From positions 186,001-250,000 of the forward strand of contig NZ_FOWX01000002.1 in the NCBI RefSeq assembly GCF_900115555.1: DNA of 64,000 nt. The letters are read 5' to 3'. This DNA comes from Pseudomonas borbori (GTDB lineage: Bacteria > Pseudomonadota > Gammaproteobacteria > Pseudomonadales > Pseudomonadaceae). The position numbers were made by a program, and so were the translations under genes. Below are positions 33,068 to 42,182 of the stretch, in pieces (position 1 is the stretch's first letter; each line of letters begins with the position of its first letter). The notes under the pieces were generated by a model that was not told the origin of the DNA, did no database searches, and was given only the letters and a program-made list of their open reading frames with translations.

Positions 33068-33427
33068 CTAGATCAGCCCTACTTCATACAGCGCCGCCTG
33101 CATGGCCTCGGGGGTAATGGGTTTCTTGACGAAGGCCGCCGCCCCCAGATCGCGCACGCGCTGCTGGGCTTGCGGCTGGATATCGGCACTGATGACGATG
33201 ACCACGGCATTGGCATCTTCGCGTTTGAGTTGCTCCAGGGTACGGAAGCCGTCCATCACCGGCATGGTCAGATCGAGAAAGATCACCTCGGCATGGCCGG
33301 CATGGTAAGCCGCCAAAGCTTCCTCACCGTTAGTGGCCTGGGTCACGACCGCCTGCAACTCCGCCGGCAGGGCTTTGAGCACCAGTTTTCGCGACATGGC
33401 CGAATCATCGACTATCAGTATTTTCAA
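33068..33427 (-). CDS. single-domain CheY-like response regulator
   Basis: A 119-residue receiver with no output domain: acidic pair D7-D8 in ILIVDDSAMSRKL, phospho-acceptor D52 in VIFLDLTMPVMDG, signal Thr/Ser in VIVISADIQ, and Lys in AAFVKKP. I take the TTG at 33427 as start, because AGAGGA lies seven bases upstream and it gives the normal receiver length; an ATG at 33484 would add 19 residues outside the fold. First gene of the CheY-CheC-kinase operon. Confidence 0.85.
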   Translation of the reverse strand: MKILIVDDSAMSRKLVLKALPAELQAVVTQATNGEEALAAYHAGHAEVIFLDLTMPVMDGFRTLEQLKREDANAVVIVISADIQPQAQQRVRDLGAAAFVKKPITPEAMQAALYEVGLI

Positions 33428-33578
33428 ACGAACGGTCCTCTGCTTCCTGTAATTCTTGTACGCATGACAGCCAGTTGCATGCAACCGAAGCGGCCTGGAT
33501 ACCCTATCACGGTTGCCAGTTCAACCTTAGCCGAGCCTCTGTCTTTTGCCATGCAGGAGCATCATGCGCACAGCGGGT

Positions 33579-35138
33579 CTACGCCGGATATCCGGTGATG
33601 GCCCGGATGCGCAGATACAGCGGCTTGAGCCGCCGGTACATGCCCAGGTAGACCTCGCGATACAGCTGCTGGTAGATGCGCTGCGCCGCCGGATCGGGCT
33701 GGAATACCCGGCCGACCCGGGTCATGGCCGCGACGGCACTGGGAAAATCCGGGTGCAGGCCGAGGCCCACCGCACAATCGATGGCCGCTCCCAGGCCGGA
33801 GGTTTCGTAGACATGCGGGCGCTCGGCCGGCAGGCCGAAGATATCGGCGGTCAGCTGCATGGCCGCATCGCTCTGCGAGCCACCACCGGAGACGCGCAGG
33901 CGGGTGATTTTCGTCCCCGAGCGCTTCTCGATCCGCTCCTTGCCCTGGCGCAGGGCATAGGCCAGGCCTTCGAGAATGGCGCGGTAGATATGCGCGCGGG
34001 TATGCACATCGCCGAAGCCGATGATCGAGCCCTTGGCCTCCAGCCCAGGCTCGCGTACGCCCGGCGACCAGTAGGGTTGCAGCATCAGGCCCATGGAGCC
34101 GGCCGGCACGGCGTTGACCAGTTCGTCGAACAGCGCCTCGGGCTCGACGCCAAGCTCCCTGGCCCGTTGCATTTCGCGCTGACCGAACTGCTGCTTGAAC
34201 CAGCTGACCATCCAGAAGCCACGATAGATCATCACCTCGGTGTTGAAGTGCGCGGGCAGCGCCGCCGGGTAGGGCGGGATCAAGCGGATGGTTTCCAGGT
34301 AGCTGCGCCGCGTGGTGTTGATGGTCGCGGTGGTGCCGTAGGACAGGCAGGCGATATGCGGCTCCAGCGCACCCGCGCCGAGCACTTCGCAGGCCTTGTC
34401 GGCACCGGCGGCGATCAACGGCAAGCCCTCGGGAATACCGGTATGGCGGCTGGCCGCGGCGCTGATGTTGCCGAGCCGCTCGCCCGGCTTGCGCAGTTCC
34501 GGCAACTGCTCGCGGCGCAGCGCTATGGCCTGCCACTTCCAGTCACGCGGCGCGGCCCATTGCAGGCGCTTGTAGTCGAACGGCAGGTAGCCGACGCAGC
34601 AGGCCAACGAATCGACGAAGCGCCCGCACAGGCGATGGCTGAGAAACCCGGAGAGCAGCAGGACTTTATCGGTTTGCGCGCAGATCTCCGGCTGGTTCTG
34701 CGCGACCCAGTTGACCTCGGCCTGGGCGCGAAAATGATCGACCGCCGCTTGCGCGCCGAGCAGCTTGAACAACCAGCCCCAGGGTCCCTTGATCCTGCCG
34801 CGGACCTCGGCACGGCGCTGATCGAGCCAGAGGATCGCCGGGCGCAGCGGCTGGCCCAGCGCATCGACATGGATCAGGGTGCCGCGCTGGGTGGTCAGCG
34901 CCACGCCCTTGATCAGGCGGCGGTCGATATCCACCGCCGCCCACAACCGCTGGCAGGCCTCGCCGAGGCTGGCCCAGTAATACTCCGGGTCCTGCTCGGC
35001 CCAGCCGGGCTGGGTGGAGTAATAGGCCTCGAGCTCCACCTTGCCCTTGCCAAGCAGGTTGCCCTGCAGGTCGAACAACAGCGCGCGTACGCTCTGGGTG
35101 CCGTTATCGATGGCCAGCAGGTAGCTTTTTTCGCTCAA
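33579..35138 (-). CDS. FGGY-family carbohydrate/polyol kinase
   Basis: A 519-residue kinase of the FGGY superfamily. The N-terminal phosphate motif is YLLAIDNGTQSVRALLFD, then YYSTQPGWAEQDPEYYWAS and the C-terminal RVSGGGSQSDAAMQLTADIF signature. The substrate cannot be read from sequence; the group includes glycerol, xylulose, erythritol and ribulose kinases. It ends a cluster with a GlpD-like dehydrogenase and an AGPS-like flavoprotein, so a phosphorylated polyol is a plausible intermediate. The 93-bp gap to the upstream gene contains an inverted repeat. Confidence 0.88.
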   Translation of the reverse strand: MSEKSYLLAIDNGTQSVRALLFDLQGNLLGKGKVELEAYYSTQPGWAEQDPEYYWASLGEACQRLWAAVDIDRRLIKGVALTTQRGTLIHVDALGQPLRPAILWLDQRRAEVRGRIKGPWGWLFKLLGAQAAVDHFRAQAEVNWVAQNQPEICAQTDKVLLLSGFLSHRLCGRFVDSLACCVGYLPFDYKRLQWAAPRDWKWQAIALRREQLPELRKPGERLGNISAAASRHTGIPEGLPLIAAGADKACEVLGAGALEPHIACLSYGTTATINTTRRSYLETIRLIPPYPAALPAHFNTEVMIYRGFWMVSWFKQQFGQREMQRARELGVEPEALFDELVNAVPAGSMGLMLQPYWSPGVREPGLEAKGSIIGFGDVHTRAHIYRAILEGLAYALRQGKERIEKRSGTKITRLRVSGGGSQSDAAMQLTADIFGLPAERPHVYETSGLGAAIDCAVGLGLHPDFPSAVAAMTRVGRVFQPDPAAQRIYQQLYREVYLGMYRRLKPLYLRIRAITGYPA

Positions 35139-35171
35139 GGCACAGTCCTTACCGTTAGTCGAACTCGCGTC

Positions 35172-35235
35172 GGGTGCGCGGGGCCGCCGAGGCCGTGCGC
35201 ACCGACAGTCAGATGGTGTGCGCGGCGCACCCTAC
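35172..35235. repeat. intergenic inverted repeat
   Basis: GGGTGCGCGG at 35172 and CGCGGCGCACCC ending at 35232 form an imperfect stem between two co-directional genes. Similar GTAGGGTGCGC-type repeats are common between Pseudomonas genes. Confidence 0.45.
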
Positions 35236-36815
35236 TTGGCTGGCGGGCTGTAACAGCATCGCCAGAGTTCAAGGTAATCCCGCTCTTCGCTGTCCCAGCG
35301 CCCGTCGTCCCAGCCCAGGCGAGCCTGGCACAGCGCACGAATCTGCGGCAACTCGGCCTTTGCGCCTTCAGCCAGGAGCAAACCGAGGCGGGTGCGGCGC
35401 AGCAGCAGATCGTCCAGGTGCAGCACCAGCTCGTTCTGAGCCGCCCAGGCCAGCTCCACCCACAGCGTATCGCTGCCGGCCACCCGCTCGCTGCCCACCT
35501 CATCGAGCAACGCCAGCAAGCCAGGCAGCTCGCGGCCATGCCGGCCGGCCAGACGCCGCTGCTGGGCGGGGCTGAGGGTGGGCATCGGCGGGAGCACGCC
35601 GGGGCGAAAAATCTCACCGCCCTGGTCGTCCAGCGTCTGTCCGAGCATCTCGGCGCAGGCCCGCAGCACCTCCAGGGCCAGCAGACGGAAGGTGGTCAGC
35701 TTGCCACCGGCCAGGGTCACGCAACCGGGCTCGCTCCACAGCGCATGCTCACGCGTCTCGTCCGAGGGTTTGCGCCCGGCTGCGCCATCTCTGACCACCG
35801 GCCGTACCCCGGCCCAGGTCGACAACAGGTCGCGGGCCGTGATCGCCGCAGCGGGAAATTGCTGGGCGCAGGCCGCCAGCAGGTAATCCACTTCCTCTAC
35901 GCTAATTCGTGCCTCCCGATCCAGCGGCTCTGAATGATCGAGATCGGTGGTACCGACCACGGTCGCGCCTTCCCAGGGGAAGACGAACACCGGCCTTCCA
36001 TCCTGCTCGTGCATGAAGCTGAAGGCATGGGCCACCGGCAGGCGCCAGGCCGGCAGCAGCAGATGACTGCCGCGCAGCGGACGGATATGCTCGCTGGATG
36101 TCGCCCGCAACCGGTCCGTCCAGGCGCCGGTGGCCTGGGCCACGACCCGGCTGCGAAAATTGAAGCGCCGGCCGCTTTCGCGATCCTCGCCGAGCAGGCC
36201 GACCACCCGGCCGTTGTCGCGCAGCAACTCGAGCACCTTGACCCCGTTGAGCGCCTCGCCACCGTCGCCACGGGCCTCGCCCAGCACGCGCATGACCAGG
36301 CGGGCGTCATCGGTCAGCGCATCGAAGAAGCGCGTGCCGCCGAACAGGCCGTCTTGTTTGAGGCCGGGGGCGAGATAACACAACTGCTGCAGCGGGTAGT
36401 ACAGATGGTTGCGCTTGCCGGCCAGGGCGTCGTACAGCGCCAACAGCCCGCCGAACACTTTCGGCCCGGGAAACTGCCCCCGGTAATGCGCCATCATGAA
36501 GCTCAGCGGATCGACCAGGCCGGGAGCCTCCTGCAGCAGGCGCTGACGCTCGCGCACCGAGTCACGGGTCAGCTTGAGCTGGCCCTTGGCGATATAGCGC
36601 AGGCCGCCGTGGACCATCTTCGACGAGCGACTGGAGGTGCCCCAGGCGAAATCGCGCTGTTCCAGCAGCAGGCAGGTCCAGCCGCGCCGCGCCGCCTCGC
36701 GCAGAATACCGGCGCCGCTGATGCCGCCACCGATGACGATCAAGTCCCAGTCGCGCGCGGCCAGCTCGGCCAGCGCACCCTCGCGCCAGGCGGCGTTCCA
36801 GGCGGGCATGCTCAT
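35232..36815 (-). CDS. FAD-dependent glycerol-3-phosphate dehydrogenase-like protein
   Basis: A 527-residue GlpD-family flavoprotein. It has the FAD dinucleotide motif DLIVIGGGISGAGILREAARR near residue 24 and the family signature GTSSRSSKMVHGGLRYIAKG. A C-terminal helical domain of about 120 residues matches the GlpD cap. GlpD oxidises glycerol-3-phosphate to dihydroxyacetone phosphate and feeds electrons to quinone; paralogues oxidise other polyol phosphates (for example EryB). The start overlaps the stop of the upstream AGPS-like gene by 4 bp. This is not the glp regulon copy, since glpF, glpK and glpR are absent. Confidence 0.87.
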   Translation of the reverse strand: MSMPAWNAAWREGALAELAARDWDLIVIGGGISGAGILREAARRGWTCLLLEQRDFAWGTSSRSSKMVHGGLRYIAKGQLKLTRDSVRERQRLLQEAPGLVDPLSFMMAHYRGQFPGPKVFGGLLALYDALAGKRNHLYYPLQQLCYLAPGLKQDGLFGGTRFFDALTDDARLVMRVLGEARGDGGEALNGVKVLELLRDNGRVVGLLGEDRESGRRFNFRSRVVAQATGAWTDRLRATSSEHIRPLRGSHLLLPAWRLPVAHAFSFMHEQDGRPVFVFPWEGATVVGTTDLDHSEPLDREARISVEEVDYLLAACAQQFPAAAITARDLLSTWAGVRPVVRDGAAGRKPSDETREHALWSEPGCVTLAGGKLTTFRLLALEVLRACAEMLGQTLDDQGGEIFRPGVLPPMPTLSPAQQRRLAGRHGRELPGLLALLDEVGSERVAGSDTLWVELAWAAQNELVLHLDDLLLRRTRLGLLLAEGAKAELPQIRALCQARLGWDDGRWDSEERDYLELWRCCYSPPAK

Positions 36816-38407
36816 TGCTCGAGCAACACGCCTGGAGCCAGGCGCTGCTCCGGGTCGAAGTGGGCGGACAAGGCCTTGAGCGCCGCCATGCCCAGCTCGC
36901 CCTTTTCCACGGCCAGATAAGGCGCGTGGTCGCGGCCGACGCCATGCTGATGACTGATGGTGCCGCCGTTGGCGACGATGGTCTGGCTGGCGGCGTGCTT
37001 GAGCCTTTGCCAGCGCGCCAGGGCCTGCTCGTAGCTGTTGCCGGGGCGGAACACATAGGTGGTGTAGATGCTCGATCCCTCACCGTAGACATGGGACAGG
37101 TGGGTGAACACATGCACCCGCTCGCCCTCCTCACCCAGGCCGTCGCGCAGGCTGACCTCGACCTTGTTCAGCAGGCTGTCGACATTGCTCCAGTCGGTGG
37201 CGGTTTCCAGGGTGTCCACCGCGTAGCCGGCACTCCACAGGCCATGGCGCAGGTAGGGGAAGCGAAAGCGGTTCTCCACCCACTTCTTGCCCAGCAGGGT
37301 GCCGCTGAACACGCCGCCAAAGCCTTTCAACAAAGCCTTGGCCTGCTTCAGCGAAGCGCCATTCTGCGTGCGGCTGCCGGTGACGCCGAAGGTCAGCATG
37401 CACTTGCCCTCGCGGGCGCCACGCAGGGCCAGGTATTTCTCCAGCCAGGCGATCTGTTGCGGATGACCAGCCAGAGCCAGCTGGGTACGGGTTTCGCCAG
37501 CATTGGACAGGCGCAGCATCGACAGCGGCACGCGCGCCTGGGCCAGGCGGCGAATGCCCGCCAATGCCTGCTGCCAATCGGGCATGAATACCGCGTAGAA
37601 ATTTTCCTGTTCGGCCAGGCGGCTGATGCGTACCTTGACCTCGGAGATGATGCCGAAGCGCCCTTCCGAGCCCAGCAGCAGCTCACGCAGGTCGGGACCG
37701 GCAGCGGAAGCTGGAAAGCTCGGAATCTCCAGGGTGCCGGCGAAGGTCTCGACCTTGCCGCCGGCAAACAACTGCTCGATGCGCCCGTAACGCAGCGACT
37801 GCTGACCACTGGAACGACTGGCGACCCAGCCGCCAAGGGTCGACAGCTCCCAGGACTGCGGGTAATGGCCGAGGGTGTAACCACGGGCGCGCAACTGGCT
37901 TTCCACCTGCGGGCCATTGGCGCCGGGACCGAAGGTGGCGATCAGGCTGTCGTCGTCGATCTCGATCAGCTTGCCCATGCGCTCCAGCGACAAGGTCAGC
38001 ACCGGCTTGTCACTGGCTTGCGGATTGATATGCCCGGCCACCGAGGTGCCGCCGCCATAGGCAATCACGATCAGATCCTGCTGGCTGGCCCAGGCCAGCA
38101 ACTGGCGAATCTGCGCGGCACTTTCCGGGAAGGCGACCCCGTCGGGAAACACGCCGAACTCGCCGGAGCGCATCGCCAACCAGTCCGCCAGGCTCTGGCC
38201 GCGGGCATGCCGCAGCCGCGCCTCGGCGTCCAGGCTGACCAGCGGGTGGGCCGATAGACGCGAAGCCGGCACCTTGGCCAGCACCTGCTCCAGACTGGCA
38301 TCGGCCAGCGCCTGACCGGGGCCGATCAGCTCGGCAAGAAAGGCCTCGCCATGGCTCGGCAATTCCACCACTGTTGTCTCATCGCCCCAGCCGTTCCAAC
38401 GTCGCAT
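36812..38407 (-). CDS. FAD-binding oxidase, alkyl-DHAP synthase-like
   Basis: A 531-residue VAO-family flavoprotein: PP-loop VIAYGGGTSVAGHINPQ near residue 119 (FAD_binding_4), then GSEGRFGIISEVKVRI. The C terminus resembles alkyldihydroxyacetonephosphate synthase more than D-lactate dehydrogenase: HVFTHLSHVYGEGSSIYTTY, GTISHQHGVGRDHAPYL and FDPEQRLAPGVLL. AGPS makes the ether bond of ether lipids from acyl-DHAP and a fatty alcohol. In this cluster the neighbour enzyme would supply DHAP or a similar keto-phosphate. The true reaction is not established. First gene of the operon, 125 bp from a divergent AraC regulator. Confidence 0.82.
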   Translation of the reverse strand: MRRWNGWGDETTVVELPSHGEAFLAELIGPGQALADASLEQVLAKVPASRLSAHPLVSLDAEARLRHARGQSLADWLAMRSGEFGVFPDGVAFPESAAQIRQLLAWASQQDLIVIAYGGGTSVAGHINPQASDKPVLTLSLERMGKLIEIDDDSLIATFGPGANGPQVESQLRARGYTLGHYPQSWELSTLGGWVASRSSGQQSLRYGRIEQLFAGGKVETFAGTLEIPSFPASAAGPDLRELLLGSEGRFGIISEVKVRISRLAEQENFYAVFMPDWQQALAGIRRLAQARVPLSMLRLSNAGETRTQLALAGHPQQIAWLEKYLALRGAREGKCMLTFGVTGSRTQNGASLKQAKALLKGFGGVFSGTLLGKKWVENRFRFPYLRHGLWSAGYAVDTLETATDWSNVDSLLNKVEVSLRDGLGEEGERVHVFTHLSHVYGEGSSIYTTYVFRPGNSYEQALARWQRLKHAASQTIVANGGTISHQHGVGRDHAPYLAVEKGELGMAALKALSAHFDPEQRLAPGVLLEQ

Positions 38408-38532
38408 CAGCCTCTCCCCTGGATATTTCGGTCGCCATCATTGACTGCCTATACTAGCCAGCCGCCGCCCGGCGTCACTGTCGGATCGGGACAGGCACTG
38501 TCGCCAATCGAGCCATTGCGAATAAGGAGTCT

Positions 38533-39564
38533 ATGCACAATCTCGGCTATACCTCGGTTCCTGCCCTGCTCAAGTACCTGCGCCACGCCGAACAGCTGGG
38601 TCTGGATATCGATCAGGCGCTGGCGGCGGCGGGCGTGGCGGCCGACGAGCTTGCGGACAACGGCAAGCGCCTTCCCGGCGCGACCCACCAACGCCTGCTC
38701 CAGCACCTGATCGAGGCCTCCGGCGATCCGCTGTTCGGCCTGCATTGCGCGCGCTTCGTGCAGCCCGGCTCCTGGAGCGTGCTCGGTTATATCGCCATGA
38801 ATTGCGCCACCCTGGGCGAGGCCATGAGCCGGATCGTGCCCTATGAAAAACTGGTGGGCGACATGGGCGTCAGCCGGATCGAGGCGAGCGCCGATCCGGT
38901 CAAGCTGATCTGGAGCTGCCGTCATGAGACCGCGCTGGTCCGCCGGCACATGGTCGAGGACGTGCTGGCGTCCTGGCTGCTCTATGCGCGCTGGATCGCC
39001 GACATGCAGCGCTCGCCGCAGGAAGTCTGGTTCGAGCATGCCCTGCCTGTGGGCGTGGACAGCGCCGAGTACGGCACGGTGTTCGGTTGCCCGGTGCGCT
39101 TCGAGCAAGCCTGCAACGCCCTGATCGTGCCGCAGGCATACCTCGGCATGCCGCTACGCCAGGCCGACGCCAACCTGCTGCGCACCCTGGAAGAACATGC
39201 CCTGGCCCTGATGGCCGGCCTGGATGACGACCAAGCGTTGCCGCAGCGGGTCAAGAACGCCTTGCGCCTGCTGCTCAAGGACGGCCTGCCGCGCAAGGAA
39301 CGCGTGGCGGAGAAATTCAACATGACGCTGCGCACCCTGCAGCGTCACCTGCAGCAGGCCGACACCAGCTACCAGCAAATTCTCGATCAGCTGCGCCAGG
39401 AACTGGCCAAGCACTACCTGCTGCGCAGCGACCTGGCGATCCAGGACATCGCCAGCTACCTGGGCTTCACCGAGGCGCGCTCCTTCCACCGCAGTTTCAA
39501 GAGCTGGACCGGGCAGACCCCGGGGCAGTTTCGCGAGAACCAGCGCCAAGTGCAGAACCCGTAG
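38533..39564 (+). CDS. AraC-family transcriptional regulator
   Basis: A 343-residue regulator with the Arabinose_bd-type N-terminal domain (YTSVPALLKYLRHAEQLGLD, then GDPLFGLHCARFVQPGSW). The C-terminal AraC double HTH has KFNMTLRTLQRHLQQADTSY and IASYLGFTEARSFHRSFKSW. It is transcribed away from the AGPS/GlpD/FGGY operon and is the likely local regulator. This group commonly senses lipids, carnitine or polyols; the ligand is unknown. Confidence 0.9.
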   Translation: MHNLGYTSVPALLKYLRHAEQLGLDIDQALAAAGVAADELADNGKRLPGATHQRLLQHLIEASGDPLFGLHCARFVQPGSWSVLGYIAMNCATLGEAMSRIVPYEKLVGDMGVSRIEASADPVKLIWSCRHETALVRRHMVEDVLASWLLYARWIADMQRSPQEVWFEHALPVGVDSAEYGTVFGCPVRFEQACNALIVPQAYLGMPLRQADANLLRTLEEHALALMAGLDDDQALPQRVKNALRLLLKDGLPRKERVAEKFNMTLRTLQRHLQQADTSYQQILDQLRQELAKHYLLRSDLAIQDIASYLGFTEARSFHRSFKSWTGQTPGQFRENQRQVQNP

Positions 39565-39689
39565 GATGGGTCGGGCCGCGTAGGTTGAGCTTGCGATAAC
39601 CATGCTGTTGATTTAACGACGCCAGGCAATGATGGGTATCGCTGCGCTCAACCCACGCGGCCCGACCTACGCGGCCCGCCCCATCCTAC
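39561..39689. repeat. 129-bp intergenic inverted-repeat element
   Basis: GTAGGATGGGTCGGGCCGCG at 39561 is mirrored by CGCGGCCCGCCCCATCCTAC ending at 39689, with further complementary blocks (CGTAGGTTGAGC / GCTCAACCCACG) inside. The left arm begins within the last codons of the AraC gene. It fills the gap to moeA and could fold as one long hairpin or a pair of REP-like units. Confidence 0.7.
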
Positions 39690-39697
39690 ATAGCCAC

Positions 39698-40912
39698 CTA
39701 CCCGAGGATCTCGCTCAGCGGGATAAAGCGCAGGCTGTCGCCCTCGGCCAGGGTCGTGCCTTCCAGTACCTCGGCCAGCCCCTCGGCCCAGGCGGCGCTG
39801 CGCAATACGCCGGAACTCTGGTTGGGGTGGAGCACCACCCGCCCATTCTGCAGACGCGCGCGCAGGTACTCGCGGCGCTTGCCCGGCTTGTTCCAGGTGA
39901 AACCGGCCGGCAGCGCAAACCCCAGCGGCTCGACCCGCTGTACTCCCATGCGGCGCAGCAGATAGGGCCGCGCCAACAGACCGAAGGTCACCAGGGTCGA
40001 GGCCGGATTGCCCGGCAGGCCGATCACCGGCACGCCACGGAACTGCCCGCAGGTCAGCGGCTTGCCCGGCTTGATCGCCAGCTTCCAGAGGGCCAGCTCG
40101 CCCTCTTCGCGTAGCGCCACACCGAGAAAATCCGCCTCGCCCACCGATACCCCGCCGGTGGACAGGATCAGGTCGACATCGCTCAGGGCCGCCAAGGCCG
40201 CGCGGGTCAGCTGCAGATCGTCGGCGAGGATGCCGCCATCCACCACCGCGCAGCCGAGGCGCCGCAGCCAGGCGATCAGCAGGCGGCGATTGCTGTTGTA
40301 GATCTGCCCCGGCCCCAGCGGCAGGCCCGGCTCGACCAGTTCGTCGCCGGTGGACAGCACCGCCACCCGCAGACGCCGGCGTACGCTCAGCTCGGCGATC
40401 CCCAACGAGGCCGCCAGGCCCAGTTCGATCGGGCCCAGGCGCGTTCCCGCCGGCAACAGGTGGTCGCCGACCCGGGTTTCCTGGCCCTGCTGGCGGACGT
40501 TCTGGCCGAGTCGCAGCGGCTCGCTGAAACGCACCCGGCCATCGGCCTCGACCACGACGTTTTCCTGCATTTCCACCGTATCGGCACCCGCCGGCAGCGG
40601 CGCACCGGTAAAGATCCGCGCGCAGCTGCCAGGTTGCAGCGGCGGCGGCGCACTGCCGGCCTGAATGCGCTGACTGACCGTCAGCGGCTCACCGGCCCAG
40701 TCGGCCAGGCACAGGGCGTAACCGTCCATCGCGCTATTGGCCCAGGGCGGCAAGTCCAGCCCGGCAATCAGCGGCTCGGCCAGCACCCGGCCGTCGGCGT
40801 CGGCCAGGCCGACCCGCTGGTTGTCGCCGATCGGCGCCGCCTCGGCCAGCGTCAGCAAGCGCTGCAGCGCCGCCTCGACCGGCAGCAGGCCGGATTGTTC
40901 GCCGCCGTTCAT
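39698..40912 (-). CDS. moeA: molybdopterin molybdenumtransferase
   Basis: MoeA inserts molybdate into adenylated molybdopterin. The 404-residue protein starts [20 protein letters not shown]. It has the substrate loop PPWANSAMDGYAL and the MoaB/Mog fold motif LILSTGGVSVGEADFLG, then GLPGNPASTLVTF and domain IV at the C terminus. The ATG at 40912 overlaps the moaB stop (ATGA), so moaB-moeA are translationally coupled. The window edge of the gene abuts a long intergenic repeat. Confidence 0.94.
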   Translation of the reverse strand: MNGGEQSGLLPVEAALQRLLTLAEAAPIGDNQRVGLADADGRVLAEPLIAGLDLPPWANSAMDGYALCLADWAGEPLTVSQRIQAGSAPPPLQPGSCARIFTGAPLPAGADTVEMQENVVVEADGRVRFSEPLRLGQNVRQQGQETRVGDHLLPAGTRLGPIELGLAASLGIAELSVRRRLRVAVLSTGDELVEPGLPLGPGQIYNSNRRLLIAWLRRLGCAVVDGGILADDLQLTRAALAALSDVDLILSTGGVSVGEADFLGVALREEGELALWKLAIKPGKPLTCGQFRGVPVIGLPGNPASTLVTFGLLARPYLLRRMGVQRVEPLGFALPAGFTWNKPGKRREYLRARLQNGRVVLHPNQSSGVLRSAAWAEGLAEVLEGTTLAEGDSLRFIPLSEILG

Positions 40913-41448
40913 CCGCGGCTCTCGCAGGCAGCCATCTGTTTCAAGTGAGCAACGAAGTTGCAGGGGCCATGACGGGCATCCAGTTGCTCGGCGAGAATAC
41001 CGTCCCAGGCGGTGCGACAGGCGTTGGTCGAACCCGGCAGACAGCACACCAGGGTGCCGTTGGCCATGCCGGCCAGGGCACGGGACTGAATGGTCGAGGT
41101 GCCGATATCGACTGCGGAAATCTGCCGGAACAGCTCGCCGAAACCGTCCACCTGCTTGTCCAGCAGGCAGGTTACGGCTTCCGGGGTACTGTCGCGGCCG
41201 GTGAAGCCGGTACCGCCGGTGATCAGCACCACTTGCACGCTGTCGTCGGCGATCCAGCTCGCGACCTGGGCGCGGATCTTGTACAGGTCGTCCTTGAGCA
41301 ACACCCGCGCCGCCAGGCCATGCCCGGCCGCCTGCAGACGGTCGACGAACAGCTGGCCGGAGGTGTCGGTTTCCTGGGTACGGGTATCGCTGACGGTCAG
41401 CACGGCGATATTCAAGGGCACGAATTGCGCCTCGGCCTTGTGGTTCAT
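40909..41448 (-). CDS. moaB: molybdenum cofactor biosynthesis protein B
   Basis: MoaB is the adenylyltransferase-fold protein that activates molybdopterin with ATP in bacteria lacking or supplementing MogA. The 179-residue product has [37 protein letters not shown] and the [13 protein letters not shown] block. The ATG at 41448 ([12 protein letters not shown]) is chosen because upstream codons have no homology. It is first in the moaB-moeA operon and divergent from mobA across 68 bp. Confidence 0.94.
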   Translation of the reverse strand: MNHKAEAQFVPLNIAVLTVSDTRTQETDTSGQLFVDRLQAAGHGLAARVLLKDDLYKIRAQVASWIADDSVQVVLITGGTGFTGRDSTPEAVTCLLDKQVDGFGELFRQISAVDIGTSTIQSRALAGMANGTLVCCLPGSTNACRTAWDGILAEQLDARHGPCNFVAHLKQMAACESRG

Positions 41449-41516
41449 GGCAGGCTTCCAGTTGTCTGTGGGGAAGCGCAATGTTATATCACAGGCCCAC
41501 CTTTGGAGGCTCTACC

Positions 41517-42101
41517 ATGCTCGCCCCCCCTGCACTGCCTAGCTGTTCCATCCTGTTGTTGTGCGGTGGGCGCGGACAACGCATGGGTGGCCGTGACAAG
41601 GGCCTGATCGAGTGGCAAGGCCGCCCGCTGATCGCCTGGTTGCATGACCTGGTACGACCGCTCAGCGATGATCTGATCATCTCCTGCAACCGCAACAGCG
41701 AACGCTACGAGGCCTTTGCCGACCGCCTGATCAGCGATGGGGACGAGCACTTCCGCGGCCCGCTGGCCGGCATCCGCGCCGGTCTGCAGGCGGCCCGTCA
41801 CGACTATTTGCTGGTGCTGCCGTGCGATACGCCCCTGCTCGACCGCGCCTTGCTCGAGGCGCTACTGGGCGAGGCCGGCAGCCGACCGGTCATGGTGCGT
41901 CAGGGCGACTTCTGGGAACCCCTGTTCAGCCTGATCCCCAAAGCTCTGGCCAGTACACTCGAAGAGGCGTGGCAGGCCGGGGAACGCAGCCCGCAACGCT
42001 GGCTATGCCGGCACGATCCCGTTGCAGTCGTTTGCCCGCCCAACGATCCGCGCCTGGCCAACCTCAATACCCCTGAACTGCTCGCGCAGAACAGCGAATG
42101 A
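41517..42101 (+). CDS. mobA: molybdenum cofactor guanylyltransferase
   Basis: MobA transfers GMP to Mo-molybdopterin, making the bis-MGD cofactor of nitrate reductase and formate dehydrogenase. The 194-residue product has the nucleotidyltransferase start [20 protein letters not shown], the [11 protein letters not shown]g site and the C-terminal [13 protein letters not shown] lies seven bases before the ATG 41517. It faces away from moaB-moeA, so the three Moco genes share one 68-bp control region. Confidence 0.94.
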   Translation: MLAPPALPSCSILLLCGGRGQRMGGRDKGLIEWQGRPLIAWLHDLVRPLSDDLIISCNRNSERYEAFADRLISDGDEHFRGPLAGIRAGLQAARHDYLLVLPCDTPLLDRALLEALLGEAGSRPVMVRQGDFWEPLFSLIPKALASTLEEAWQAGERSPQRWLCRHDPVAVVCPPNDPRLANLNTPELLAQNSE

Positions 42102-42182
42102 TTCGCCCGCCACTGAACTTGGCCGCCCATTATCCGTCATAGGCTGAGTACATAGCCCTTACCAACAACTAGGAAACACGTC

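Noticed and set aside
40913..41047. Longer moeA N terminus
   Set aside because: The added codons lie inside moaB in another frame and precede the ATGA junction that fixes the start.
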